From positions 1 through 64,000 of the forward strand of contig NZ_JXLE01000008.1 of assembly GCF_001886265.1 (NCBI RefSeq): DNA of 64,000 nucleotides. Direction: 5' to 3'. Numbering within the stretch: the first letter of the stretch is position 1; each line of letters begins with the position of its first letter. This stretch comes from Enterococcus thailandicus. GTDB lineage: Bacteria > Bacillota > Bacilli > Lactobacillales > Enterococcaceae. The translations under genes were made by a program, and so were the position numbers. Positions 8,412 through 17,452 of this stretch are shown here, in pieces. Under the pieces are notes generated by a model. It saw only the letters and a program-made list of their open reading frames with translations, did no database searches and had not been told where the DNA came from.

Positions 8412-9023
8412 ATGAATTATTTTATTAGTGATCTTCATTTTTTTCATGAGGCTCTATTAGGACAAAATGATTTTGCTCCACGTTTATTTAAAACAGTTGA
8501 TGAAATGAATGCTCAACTTATCGATAGCTGGAATGCTATTGTAAAAGAGCAAGATACCGTTTATCACTTAGGTGATCTTGCCATGCATCCTCAGTATGAA
8601 AAGGGGAGTCAGGAAATACTTGAACAAGTGAAACAACTAAATGGGGAAATCCATTTTATTAAAGGCAACCATGATAGCCGTGCCTTTTTTCGTTATTTAG
8701 AAAAAAATGATCCTGGAATGATGAATCAAGACAAGAAGTTTTATTTTCATGATGTCGGTGCAATCGTTAAATTTAATCACCATCAATATTACTTAACGCA
8801 TTATCCTTTATTGTTGGGGCAAAATGATGCCGTTCGTAATTTGCACGGTCACATCCATAATTATAGTGTTCCAATCGGCAATGATGTAAATGTGGGTGTA
8901 GATGCGCCGGAAAGGAAATTATTAGCCAAAACCTTACCATTCGGATCGCCATTATCAGAAGCAAACATTGATGAAATTTTTCAAGCAAAGCAAGAAGAAT
9001 TAGCAAAAATTAACCGATTATGA
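8412..9023 (+). CDS. Calcineurin-like metallophosphoesterase
   Basis: The 203-residue protein carries the binuclear metallophosphoesterase motifs in order: SDLHFFHE (residues 5-12), GDLAMH near 57, GNHDSR near 88, HYPL near 134 and GHIHNY near 148. It would hydrolyse a phosphomonoester or diester; the substrate cannot be predicted. ATG 8412, preceded by AAAGAGGCGAG, is preferred over an in-frame upstream start at 8385. It stands alone between a minus-strand gene and mnmA. Small stand-alone enzymes of this group are common in Firmicutes and mostly uncharacterised. Confidence 0.85.
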   Translation: MNYFISDLHFFHEALLGQNDFAPRLFKTVDEMNAQLIDSWNAIVKEQDTVYHLGDLAMHPQYEKGSQEILEQVKQLNGEIHFIKGNHDSRAFFRYLEKNDPGMMNQDKKFYFHDVGAIVKFNHHQYYLTHYPLLLGQNDAVRNLHGHIHNYSVPIGNDVNVGVDAPERKLLAKTLPFGSPLSEANIDEIFQAKQEELAKINRL

Positions 9024-9106
9024 ACAAACTTCATCTTATATAAAACGGTGATTTTTTGGTTATAAATTATTGAAATTATTTTTGGTAAAATCTTAAGAAC
9101 AAAGAG

Positions 9107-9135
9107 ATGAAATTTTCAAAAAAATGACGTATAAT
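9107..9135 (+). promoter_or_regulatory. Probable mnmA promoter
   Basis: ATGAAA (9107-9112), a 17-bp spacer and a perfect TATAAT (9130-9135) lie 74 bp upstream of the mnmA start. The -35 is only 4/6. Confidence 0.55.
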
Positions 9136-9193
9136 GGAAAGCACTGAAAAGTTGCGACCTTCAACTCGTAGATGTTTCAGAAAATCTAATTGA

Positions 9194-10328
<1,135 letters not shown>

Positions 10329-10330
<2 letters not shown>

Positions 10331-10527
10331 AGGTTGCGGCCCAAATCGTTTAACTCCGAGAAGATAAGGAGTGATGTTCAAAAACAGTTGCCATCGTTTG
10401 GAACAATCAAGAGTTATCACAAGGAGTTGATTTGAGAGCACCGAATATCAAAGGTTGCGGCCCAAATCGTTTAACTCCGAGAAGATAAGGAGTGATGTTC
10501 AAAAACAGTTGTCATCGTTTAGAACAA
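10329..10527 (+). repeat. Direct repeat of a palindromic unit downstream of mnmA
   Basis: Positions 10329-10406 and 10450-10527 are nearly identical over 78 bp with an offset of 121 bp and only two visible differences. Each starts with AAGGTTGCGGCCCAAATCG, related to the opening of the repeat units at 6905 and 15241, but the interior differs (GAAGATAAGGAGTGATGTTC). The second copy is truncated. The first unit ends with GAGTTGATTTGAGAGCACCG, the variant closing arm. The mnmA stop codon overlaps the first base of the repeat. Confidence 0.8.
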
Positions 10528-10575
10528 ACATTAATGATTATTTTAAGTAACGCAAGTAACAAAAAATAAATAAAA

Positions 10576-10607
10576 AAATAGCTGCTCCTAATTGGGAGTA
10601 GCTATTT
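10576..10607. terminator. Terminator after the mnmA repeat cluster
   Basis: AAATAGCTGCTCC pairs with GGGAGTAGCTATTT around a TAATT loop and is followed by a run of T on the plus strand and preceded by A-rich sequence for the other strand. Confidence 0.85.
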
Positions 10608-10646
10608 TTTTATTTACTAGCAGATAAGTTAAGAGAAATTGGTGTA

Positions 10647-10679
10647 AAAAAGGCTGGCTGACATGGCAACCAACCTTTT
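10647..10679 (-). terminator. Terminator of the MFS efflux gene
   Basis: On the minus strand AAAAGGTTGGTTG pairs (with G-U pairs) with CAGCCAGCCTTTT and ends in a T-run, immediately downstream of the minus-strand MFS gene. Confidence 0.75.
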
Positions 10680-10689
10680 CATTTTTTAG

Positions 10690-11988
10690 TTAATGTAATT
10701 GTTTTTTTTTCAAAGAATGCTCTGTTAATGCTGAATCATCTAAAGAAACTGACTTTTCAACAACGGGTTCATGGATTTCTTGTGTATTATGACGGACTAA
10801 TAAAAAATTAACCATAACGAGTAACGAGGTTGAGAGAAACACGCCCCGATAACCAAAAGCACTTGAAACGCTTGAACCAATCATTGGACCAATCACATTC
10901 CCTGTCGCTTGGAAAGATTGATTGTAACTAAAAATTCTACCAGCAGCGTGATGTGGTGAATATTTCGTGATCAATGCTTGAACCGCTGGAAGAAGACAAG
11001 CATCCGAGATCCCAACTAAAAAACGCAAACCAGCAAGCTGCCAAACATTTGTGACAAATGCCATTGGAATATAAACTAAGACGGCAAAGCCTAAGCCGAT
11101 TGCTAGAATTCGTTCACTACCGATTCGATCACCAAGCCGTCCAAAACGAGGTGCTGCAATCAAAGTTGCTATCCCAGGAATCGATGCAATAATTCCGCTA
11201 ACTAAAGTCACGTCTCCATGTCCATTCAATAACTGACGAATATACAAACTAATGATTGGACTAATTGAATTATTAGATGCTTGGATAATCATTGTAGTGA
11301 TAAACATTCCCAAGACAACTTGAGGATACTTAAGCTCTCGAAAAATTTGTTTAGCAGAAACCATGTTTTCTTTTTTCACAGGTATAAATTCTTCATGAAC
11401 AAAAAATAGACTAAGTAGAAAAACCAAAAATAAAATAATTCCAGTAATGAAAAATGTTGGACGATAGCCAAAGGTTGAAGCAGAAATACCACCTAACAGC
11501 GGACCGAGTAATGTTCCAGTAACTGATCCAGTAGCCAGTGTTCCAAGAACTTGACCACTTTTTTCTTTAGGAGTACCTGTCGCAACGAGAGCGGTGGCAT
11601 TACTGATGTAGCCCGAAAAGATACCTTGCAAAAGACGTAAGCCAACAAGTTGATAAACATTGCTGACGCAACCCATTAAGGCAATCACAACTGCCATCCC
11701 AAGAGAAGCACGTAACAGCATCAATTTTCGCCCTTTTTGATCGGCAAGTTTTCCCCACCATGGGGAGATAATCGTCGTTACCAAAAAAGTAGAAGAAAAG
11801 GTTAAGCCACTCCAAAAATTCAACTGAGCGGTACTATAATGACCTAACGTATCTATGTAAAGTGACATAAATGGCATGACCAGACTGAACCCAATACCAG
11901 CCATAAAAGTTCCAAACCATAAAACGAGTAGATTGCGTTCCCAAACTTCTCTTCTTCTAAATATTTTTCTTTTTATTTCCGTAGTCAA
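10690..11988 (-). CDS. MFS multidrug efflux transporter, PmrA-like (DHA1 family)
   Basis: The 432-residue, 12-helix major facilitator resembles the pneumococcal PmrA group of drug/H+ antiporters. Motif A is GKLADQKGRKLM (near residue 80), the antiporter motif C region is GTLLGPLLGG (near 165), and a second motif A-like loop is FGRLGDRIGS. It begins at a TTG preceded by AGAAGGA. The divergent TetR-family gene and an operator placed inside its promoter suggest substrate-inducible drug or bile export. The specific substrate is unknown. The C-terminal ~30 residues are charged and cytosolic. Confidence 0.88.
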   Translation of the reverse strand: MTTEIKRKIFRRREVWERNLLVLWFGTFMAGIGFSLVMPFMSLYIDTLGHYSTAQLNFWSGLTFSSTFLVTTIISPWWGKLADQKGRKLMLLRASLGMAVVIALMGCVSNVYQLVGLRLLQGIFSGYISNATALVATGTPKEKSGQVLGTLATGSVTGTLLGPLLGGISASTFGYRPTFFITGIILFLVFLLSLFFVHEEFIPVKKENMVSAKQIFRELKYPQVVLGMFITTMIIQASNNSISPIISLYIRQLLNGHGDVTLVSGIIASIPGIATLIAAPRFGRLGDRIGSERILAIGLGFAVLVYIPMAFVTNVWQLAGLRFLVGISDACLLPAVQALITKYSPHHAAGRIFSYNQSFQATGNVIGPMIGSSVSSAFGYRGVFLSTSLLVMVNFLLVRHNTQEIHEPVVEKSVSLDDSALTEHSLKKKQLH

Positions 11989-12029
11989 GCAAAATCCTTC
12001 TTTCTGAAAATTTTCATCTACAGTCGATT

Positions 12030-12058
12030 ATTATAAACTACAACTTGTAGTTTATCAA
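12030..12058 (-). promoter_or_regulatory. Promoter of the MFS gene with TetR operator filling the spacer
   Basis: Reading the minus strand, TTGATA (12053-12058) and TATAAT (12030-12035) are separated by exactly 17 bp. A perfect inverted repeat, ATAAACTACAA-C-TTGTAGTTTAT (12033-12055), covers the whole spacer and part of both hexamers. This is the expected geometry of a TetR-type repression operator, and it lies between the MFS gene and a divergent TetR-family gene. Confidence 0.88.
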
Positions 12059-12139
12059 CAAAACTTCCTTTTTTATCCGAGTTTTTCATGTTAAACTATG
12101 AATGTTAAGGATTTTTTTACTTATGAGGAGATTAAAGAA

Positions 12140-12721
12140 ATGAAAAAGAGAAATCTGTCTCAAGAAAAAATCATCGACTGTTTTCGTGAGTTAGCAGAAG
12201 AAATGGATGTGCAACAACTTACTTTTCAACATTTAGCAAAACGTTTAGACATCAAGTCGCCTTCACTCTATAACTATTTTAAAAATATTCGTGAGGTGAA
12301 AACGGCGTTGACTGCGCAGCTTTTACGTGAACTGAATGACCAATTGTTACGAGCATTAGTTGGGAAAAGTGGTGCTGAGGCACTCCGAATATACGCAAAA
12401 ACTTATCAAGAATTTGCTTTTGCCAATCGCGCAGTCTATGAGTTATTGATTAGTATTCCCCACACGAATGAAGAAATTTTACTCGATGGGATCCATGAAA
12501 CGAATCAAATCATCTTGCAGATTTTTGAAGTATTTGAATTAACAAATGAAGAAAAAGTTCATCGCAGCCGTGAGCTAAGAAGTCTGATCCATGGGTATTT
12601 ATCTTTACGTTTTTTAGGCTATTTTACTCGTGAACCACAAGTGGATCCAGAAGAAAGCTATCGCTGGATGATTGAAGATTTTATTGCGACATTGTCATCT
12701 AAAAAAGGTTTGGATAAATGA
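12140..12721 (+). CDS. TetR-family transcriptional regulator of the adjacent efflux pump
   Basis: The 193-residue protein has an N-terminal TetR helix-turn-helix (about residues 10-55; LAKRLDIKSPSLYNYFKN) and a C-terminal ligand-binding domain of the WHG type. I use ATG 12140 because GAGGAG is correctly spaced before it; the earlier in-frame ATG at 12098 has no ribosome binding site. The divergent MFS gene has a perfect palindrome in its promoter, so this protein most likely represses it and is released by a pump substrate. Whether it also represses itself is unclear. Confidence 0.87.
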   Translation: MKKRNLSQEKIIDCFRELAEEMDVQQLTFQHLAKRLDIKSPSLYNYFKNIREVKTALTAQLLRELNDQLLRALVGKSGAEALRIYAKTYQEFAFANRAVYELLISIPHTNEEILLDGIHETNQIILQIFEVFELTNEEKVHRSRELRSLIHGYLSLRFLGYFTREPQVDPEESYRWMIEDFIATLSSKKGLDK

Positions 12722-12850
12722 AAATTAAAATAGATTGATTTTCGTAAGAGTGATTTCTTGCAACTTTTTTGAAAAGTGACTAAGATGTAGCTATTGTGAA
12801 ACGAGCAGAACAAAATGCTTACGTCTAAGTTGAAAAGAGGGAACGCAAAT

Positions 12851-13228
12851 ATGTATCAAGTAATAACCATGTTTGGTGATAATGAGCCATGGTGGTTTTT
12901 CGAGAATTGGGAAGAAGATATTCAAGATGAGAAAATCTTTGATTCTTTTGAAGAAGCCAAAGCTGAGTATGAAAAACAATGGATCGCAATCCATCAAAAA
13001 TATGAATATATCAATGCGAAGAGCAACTTTCTAAGCGCCTTTTGGAATGAAGGAGAAGAGCGCTGGTGTGAAGAATGTGATGATGATCTCCAACAATATA
13101 AAGGTTTAGCTTTATTAAAAGAAAATCAACCACTCAGCGTAGAAAGTGGAAAGGAATTTTATGAAACAACTAATTCTAGCGGAAAAACCAAGCGTTGCCA
13201 AAGACCTAAGCAAGGTGCTTGGAGCTAA
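12851..13228 (+). CDS. DUF1033 family protein
   Basis: The 125-residue acidic, tryptophan-rich protein begins MYQVITMFGDNEPWWFFENWEEDI, characteristic of DUF1033, a family of unknown function found in lactobacilli and enterococci. ATG 12851 is preferred over an in-frame start at 12815 because GAGGGA precedes it. Its 3' end overlaps the topB start by 68 bp in another frame, so the two are cotranscribed. The last ~25 residues, encoded in the overlap, are basic and probably not conserved. Confidence 0.8.
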   Translation: MYQVITMFGDNEPWWFFENWEEDIQDEKIFDSFEEAKAEYEKQWIAIHQKYEYINAKSNFLSAFWNEGEERWCEECDDDLQQYKGLALLKENQPLSVESGKEFYETTNSSGKTKRCQRPKQGAWS

Positions 13229-15233
13229 TCAAAAACATAAAAATTATTACGAAGGACCCAAGGTGATTGTGACCTGGGCCCTTGGTCATTTATTGGGACT
13301 GAAAATGCCAGAAGACTTGAACAAAGAATGGCAGAGTTGGCAGATGGAAACATTACCGATGATTCCCAAAAATCTAGGAATCAAACCACTACCAAAAACT
13401 GGCCATCAATTAAAGGCAATCAAGCAATTAGCAACCCGAAAAGATGTGGATGAAGTTGTCATTGCAACGGATGCTGGAAGAGAAGGCGAGTTAGTCGCGC
13501 GCTGGATTTTAGAATACGTACATTTTAATAAACCAGTAAAACGTTTATGGATTTCTTCTCAAACAGATAAAGCAATCAAAGATGGATTTAAGCACCTCAA
13601 GCCAGCCAAAGAATACGATGCACTTTATGCGTCTGCTTTGGCAAGAGCAAAAGCAGACTGGTTAGTCGGTTTAAATGTGACACGAGCATTGACGGTTAAA
13701 TATCAGGATAATTTATCTGCAGGCCGTGTGCAAACACCAACTTTAGCTTTAGTACGTAATCAAGAAAAGAAGATTGAACAATTTCGACCACAGACTTATT
13801 TTACAATCCATTTAGCGGTTGCTAACGAACAAGCGAAAATGATTCAAAAAAATCAATTTGCGTTGAAAAAAATAGAAGAAGCACAAGCACTTGTGAAAAC
13901 ATTAAGTCAGTCGAATGGTACGGTAACAGAGATTCAAGAAAAGCTAAAGACTGAACCTGCTCCGTTGCCTTATGATTTGACAGAAATCCAGCGTGAAGCG
14001 AACCAACGACATGGTTATTCAGCGAAAAAAACATTAAGTTTAGTTCAAAGTTTGTATGAAACACACAAAATCGTGACTTATCCGCGTACAGATAGTAAGT
14101 ATTTGACAAATGATATGAAAAGCACGATGAAAGAGCGTCTACAAGCTGTTAGTGATTTTGCACCAGAAGTGAAACTTTACTTGAAAAATGGCGCAGTAGT
14201 GAAACAAACAAAAGTTTTTCAAGATAGCAAAGTAACTGATCATCATGCGCTGTTACCAACGGAAAATCGTCCACGTTATGAAAAATTGAGCAACGAGGAA
14301 CAAAAAATTTATCAAATGATCGTAACACGTTTCTTAACGTTATTTGCTGAACCACATAAAGTGAGCCAGACAAAAATCACCGTAAATTTTGGAAAAGAAA
14401 TATTTGTTTTTCGTCAAAATCGAGTGGTTCAAGCTGGCTGGAAGAAATCAGCGGAAGAAACGGTTAACGAAGTTGAATGGAAAAAAGGGCAGCGCATTAC
14501 GCCAAACTTTACTATCAAAAAAGAACTTTCTGCACCGCCAAAGCCATTAACTGAAGCAAGTTTACTTGGATTTATGGAGAAGTATAGTTTGGGCACACCA
14601 GCGACTCGTGCGGAGATTATTGAAAAATTGATTAAATCAGAATTAATGGAGCGGACACCAGCTGGTCTACAAGTTTCGCCGAAAGGTAAGCAATTACTTG
14701 AGTTAGTTAATCCTTCATTAGTTACACCGGAATTGACTGAAAGTTGGGAAAAAGATCTGGAAGCCATTGCCGCAGGAAAAAAACAGGCGGGTCAATTTTT
14801 ACAAGGAATTGAAAAGGAAACGAAACGTTTAGTTCAAGAAATCAAAACAAGCAAGCAATCTTATCAAGATTTTTCAATTACACAAAAGAAATGTCCTGAA
14901 TGTGGTTCAAATTTACGAGAAAAAAATACGCGTGACGGTAAAATCTATGTCTGTACGAATGCGGACTGTAGTTATCGTCGACGAAAAGATCCTAAGGTCT
15001 CTAACCATCGTTGCCCACAATGTCATCGAAAAATGGAAATCATTGAGGGAAAAAATGGCGCTTATTTCCGTTGTAAATATGATGGAACGACAGAAAAAAT
15101 GTTAGGGAAAAAAGAGCAAAAGAAAAAGATGACGAAGCATGAAGAGCGTCGTCTGATGAAAAAATATTCACAGGCGGAAGAGCCGGAAGAAAGTCCTTTG
15201 GCAGCTGCTTTAAAAGCTGCGATGAAAGAGTAG
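13161..15233 (+). CDS. topB: DNA topoisomerase III
   Basis: This type IA topoisomerase relaxes and decatenates DNA through a 5'-phosphotyrosine intermediate. The 690-residue protein has the Toprim elements AEKPSVAKDL (residues 6-15) and TDAGREGELVARWI (near 105), the active-site tyrosine in YPRTDSKYL (near 310) and two C-terminal four-cysteine zinc ribbons (CPECGSNL...CTNADC and CPQCHRKM). A highly basic tail follows. ATG 13161 follows GGAAAGGA at ideal spacing and is preferred to the GTG at 13146. It may be a core copy, since nothing around it suggests a plasmid or integrative element. Confidence 0.95.
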   Translation: MKQLILAEKPSVAKDLSKVLGANQKHKNYYEGPKVIVTWALGHLLGLKMPEDLNKEWQSWQMETLPMIPKNLGIKPLPKTGHQLKAIKQLATRKDVDEVVIATDAGREGELVARWILEYVHFNKPVKRLWISSQTDKAIKDGFKHLKPAKEYDALYASALARAKADWLVGLNVTRALTVKYQDNLSAGRVQTPTLALVRNQEKKIEQFRPQTYFTIHLAVANEQAKMIQKNQFALKKIEEAQALVKTLSQSNGTVTEIQEKLKTEPAPLPYDLTEIQREANQRHGYSAKKTLSLVQSLYETHKIVTYPRTDSKYLTNDMKSTMKERLQAVSDFAPEVKLYLKNGAVVKQTKVFQDSKVTDHHALLPTENRPRYEKLSNEEQKIYQMIVTRFLTLFAEPHKVSQTKITVNFGKEIFVFRQNRVVQAGWKKSAEETVNEVEWKKGQRITPNFTIKKELSAPPKPLTEASLLGFMEKYSLGTPATRAEIIEKLIKSELMERTPAGLQVSPKGKQLLELVNPSLVTPELTESWEKDLEAIAAGKKQAGQFLQGIEKETKRLVQEIKTSKQSYQDFSITQKKCPECGSNLREKNTRDGKIYVCTNADCSYRRRKDPKVSNHRCPQCHRKMEIIEGKNGAYFRCKYDGTTEKMLGKKEQKKKMTKHEERRLMKKYSQAEEPEESPLAAALKAAMKE

Positions 15234-15240
15234 TAGAAAA

Positions 15241-15670
15241 AGGATGTGGCGCAAAACGCTTAGCTCCGACAAGATAGTGAGCAAACACGCAAAATAGCTT
15301 TTCATATTTTGCCGTGTATGCAAACTATCTGGAGGAGTTGTTTTGGGAACACCGTGAAAAAGGTTGTGAAAGAAGTGCGCTGCTCCAATAAATAAGAATA
15401 AATTTTCGGAAATTGCTTTTCAAATTTTTGTGAAATTTGGACTTATTTGGAAGGAGTTATTTCTTGAATAACGTGAATAAAGATTGTGGCGCAAAACGCT
15501 TAGCTCCGACAAGATAGTGAGCAAACACGCAAAATAGCTTTTCATATTTTGCCGTGTATGCAAACTATCTGGAGGAGTTGTTTTGGGAACACCGTGAATA
15601 GAGGTTGTGGCACAAAACGTCTTGCTTCAAACAAGTAAGAACACTTTTCTAAAAATAATAGCTCAAAATT
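15241..15670 (+). repeat. Palindromic repeat cluster downstream of topB
   Basis: Units begin near 15241, 15361, 15481 and 15601. The first and third are identical over 15245-15358 and 15485-15598 (offset 240 bp), the second has the AT-rich interior seen at 7028-7142, and the fourth is truncated. In the identical units, AAGATAGTGAGCAAACACG-like left arms pair with CCGTGTATGCAAACTATCT right arms, forming a long hairpin. The pattern A-B-A-partial shows that units are shuffled as modules. Confidence 0.82.
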
Positions 15671-15701
15671 AGTTAAACAACTAAAGAATAAAAGAAAATC
15701 A

Positions 15702-15745
15702 AAAAAGCCACGCAAGCTTCTACATGAGAAGCTGCGTGGCTTTTT
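15702..15745. terminator. Strong bidirectional terminator
   Basis: A 19-bp stem, AAAAGCCACGCAAGCTTCT against AGAAGCTGCGTGGCTTTT with one mismatch, ends in T5 on plus and A/T-rich on minus. It separates topB from the convergent deacylase gene. Confidence 0.9.
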
Positions 15746-15829
15746 ATAAGATTTCTGCTATTTTTCAGCAGATTGTTTGATATGAATAAAGAAAATTTGA
15801 ACCAGACTTATTTACTTAATTTCAAATGC

Positions 15830-16315
15830 CTATAAACTTTCAAAAATTGGCGGATGATTTAAATACTTTAGAATTTTTTGGAAATCTACAAAATCGATAA
15901 TTAATGTTGTTGTATTTATGTTTGGGTGAAAGCCAACTGTGTCTTTTTGGTCGATTGCCGCATCAATAACTACTTGAATTTGATTTTCGGTATCGTGCAT
16001 AAGGGCTAAAGGCGTGAGGGTGCCAGCAGGAACGCCTAATAATTGGGTCATTTGTTCTTCTGATAAAAAAGAAAGACGCTTCTCAGCTAATTCATCGGCT
16101 AACTTTTTTAAATCAGCATGTTTTTCATCAGGCAAGATAACAAGATAAATTTGCTTGCCTTTTTTTGATTTCAACAATAAATTTTTAACTTGAGGACCAG
16201 GTAAATCAAATGTCAAATTTTTAACAGATGTAATTGCTGGATGGTCCACTTTTTGATAAAAAATTCCTAGGTGAGAAAGTAGCTCGTACGCTTCTTGTTC
16301 AGTTGCTTGTGGCAT
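15830..16315 (-). CDS. Prolyl-tRNA deacylase-like editing protein (YbaK/ProXp, PrdX type)
   Basis: The 161-residue free-standing homologue of the prolyl-tRNA synthetase editing domain probably hydrolyses mischarged aminoacyl-tRNA (such as Ala-tRNA-Pro) in trans. The family's catalytic lysine is in LLLKSKKGK (near residue 50), and the GTLTPLALMHD and VGFHPNINTTT segments are typical of the PrdX subgroup. It starts at an ATG with GGAGG upstream. It is divergent from the T-box-controlled transporter, with promoters back to back, but no shared function is evident. Confidence 0.85.
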   Translation of the reverse strand: MPQATEQEAYELLSHLGIFYQKVDHPAITSVKNLTFDLPGPQVKNLLLKSKKGKQIYLVILPDEKHADLKKLADELAEKRLSFLSEEQMTQLLGVPAGTLTPLALMHDTENQIQVVIDAAIDQKDTVGFHPNINTTTLIIDFVDFQKILKYLNHPPIFESL

Positions 16316-16365
16316 ATTTCATTCGACCTCCTTCATTTATTTTTATTTTAACAGGTAAAAAAAAT

Positions 16366-16394
16366 TTGACAAATGAAAATTAATCCTGTAAATT
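16366..16394 (+). promoter_or_regulatory. Promoter of the T-box leader
   Basis: Perfect -35 TTGACA (16366-16371), 17-bp spacer and -10 TAAATT (16389-16394, 4/6). Transcription would begin near 16401, just before the T-box Stem I. Confidence 0.8.
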
Positions 16395-16401
16395 ACACGT
16401 A

Positions 16402-16668
16402 AGTAAATGAAATGACATCGAAAAGAAGAGTAGCCATTAGCAGTTTTTAGAGAGTCTCTGGTTGGTGCGAAGAGATAGCAACTAATTGTGAAACACATCT
16501 TGGAGTCGGTTTTTTGAAATTGAGAAGTAGGAGAACCCGGGTAGCCCGTTATAGCTGCGGTCATTGTTTGATGACCAGATGAGGTTGGCTGACTGTGAAG
16601 TGCCAACAAAAAAAGGTGGAACCACGTTTATTCGTCCTTTGGTCATAACGACCAAAGGCTTTTTTTTT
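16402..16668 (+). ncRNA. T-box riboswitch leader (first, complete module)
   Basis: The leader contains the T-box landmarks in order: the AGTA-type bulge in GAAGAGTAGCC (16422-16432), the AGAGAG bulge and GGTTGGTGCGAAG distal loop (near 16449-16474), a specifier region around CATCTTGGAGTCGG, the T-box sequence GGTGGAACCACG (16615-16626) and a terminator CCTTTGGTC/GACCAAAGG (16636-16658) followed by T9. Uncharged tRNA would stabilise the antiterminator and allow readthrough into the ABC transporter. I cannot read the specifier safely; GUC is one possible reading. Confidence 0.9.
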
Positions 16669-16721
16669 CACCAATTTCTGGAAACAAGACCGCTAGAGGT
16701 TTTTTCTGCAAGGAAAAAGCA

Positions 16722-16780
16722 AACAGAGGTGGAACCACGTGTAAACGTCCTCTTGGCATCAAGCCAAGAGGGCTTTTTTT
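16722..16780 (+). promoter_or_regulatory. Second T-box antiterminator/terminator module without its own Stem I
   Basis: Only about 55 bp after the first terminator there is another GGTGGAACCACG (16729-16740), a complementary CGTCCTC and a second terminator CCTCTTGGC/GCCAAGAGG (16749-16771) with T7. No second Stem I or specifier fits in the gap. The stem sequence differs from the first module, so this is an evolved duplication, not an assembly artefact. It is followed directly by the AAAGGAGG of the permease gene. Confidence 0.85.
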
Positions 16781-16799
16781 ATTTAAAGGAGGAAAAACA

Positions 16800-17441
16800 A
16801 TGAAAGATTTAATTGAAGTTATGCCGCAATTATTAGTTGGAGCACTGACAACCTTGAAATTATTTTGTTTGACATTAGTCGGCTCACTACCACTCGGATT
16901 GATTTTAGCGTTAGGATTATCGCTCAACTTTAAGCCAATTCGTTATCTTCTTCAAACGTATGTCTGGGTTATGCGAGGAACACCATTACTTTTACAATTG
17001 ATTTTTGTTTTTTATGGGTTACCAACGATTGGGATTGTCTTCGATCGTTTTGAAGCAGCTTTACTAGCGTTTGTATTAAATTATGCGGCATACTTTGCCG
17101 AAATCTTTCGCGGGGGAATCCAATCTATTCCACAAGGACAGTATGAAGCAGCACAAGTTTTACAATTTAGTCCTTTTCAAACAGTGACGAAAATCGTGAT
17201 CCCACAGGTAATAAAAATTGTTCTTCCTTCTGTAGGAAATGAAGTCATCAACTTGGTGAAAGATTCTTCATTAGTTTATATTTTAGGTTTAGGGGACGTT
17301 ATGCGTGCAGGAAAAATTGCCATGGAACGGGATGCTAGTTTATTACCATTACTAGGTGTGGCAGGAATTTATCTTGCACTGACAGGAATCTTGACATTGA
17401 TTATGAAACAAGTAGAAGAGAAGTTGAACTATTATCGCTAG
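16800..17441 (+). CDS. Amino-acid ABC transporter permease (HisM/GlnP family)
   Basis: The 213-residue membrane protein has about five hydrophobic segments and the polar-amino-acid permease signature, with RGTPLLLQLIFVFYG near residue 60 and the EAA loop EAAQVLQFSPFQTVTKIVIPQ near 120. It would form a homodimeric channel with the ATPase encoded next. The T-box leader implies that its substrate is the amino acid of the tRNA sensed. The ribosome binding site AAAGGAGG is perfect. Order is permease, ATPase, binding protein. Confidence 0.92.
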   Translation: MKDLIEVMPQLLVGALTTLKLFCLTLVGSLPLGLILALGLSLNFKPIRYLLQTYVWVMRGTPLLLQLIFVFYGLPTIGIVFDRFEAALLAFVLNYAAYFAEIFRGGIQSIPQGQYEAAQVLQFSPFQTVTKIVIPQVIKIVLPSVGNEVINLVKDSSLVYILGLGDVMRAGKIAMERDASLLPLLGVAGIYLALTGILTLIMKQVEEKLNYYR

Positions 17442-17452
17442 GAGGAAAAAAG

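Noticed and set aside
16613-16780. Second T-box module as an assembly duplication
   Set aside because: Terminator stems and spacers differ in sequence between the two copies.
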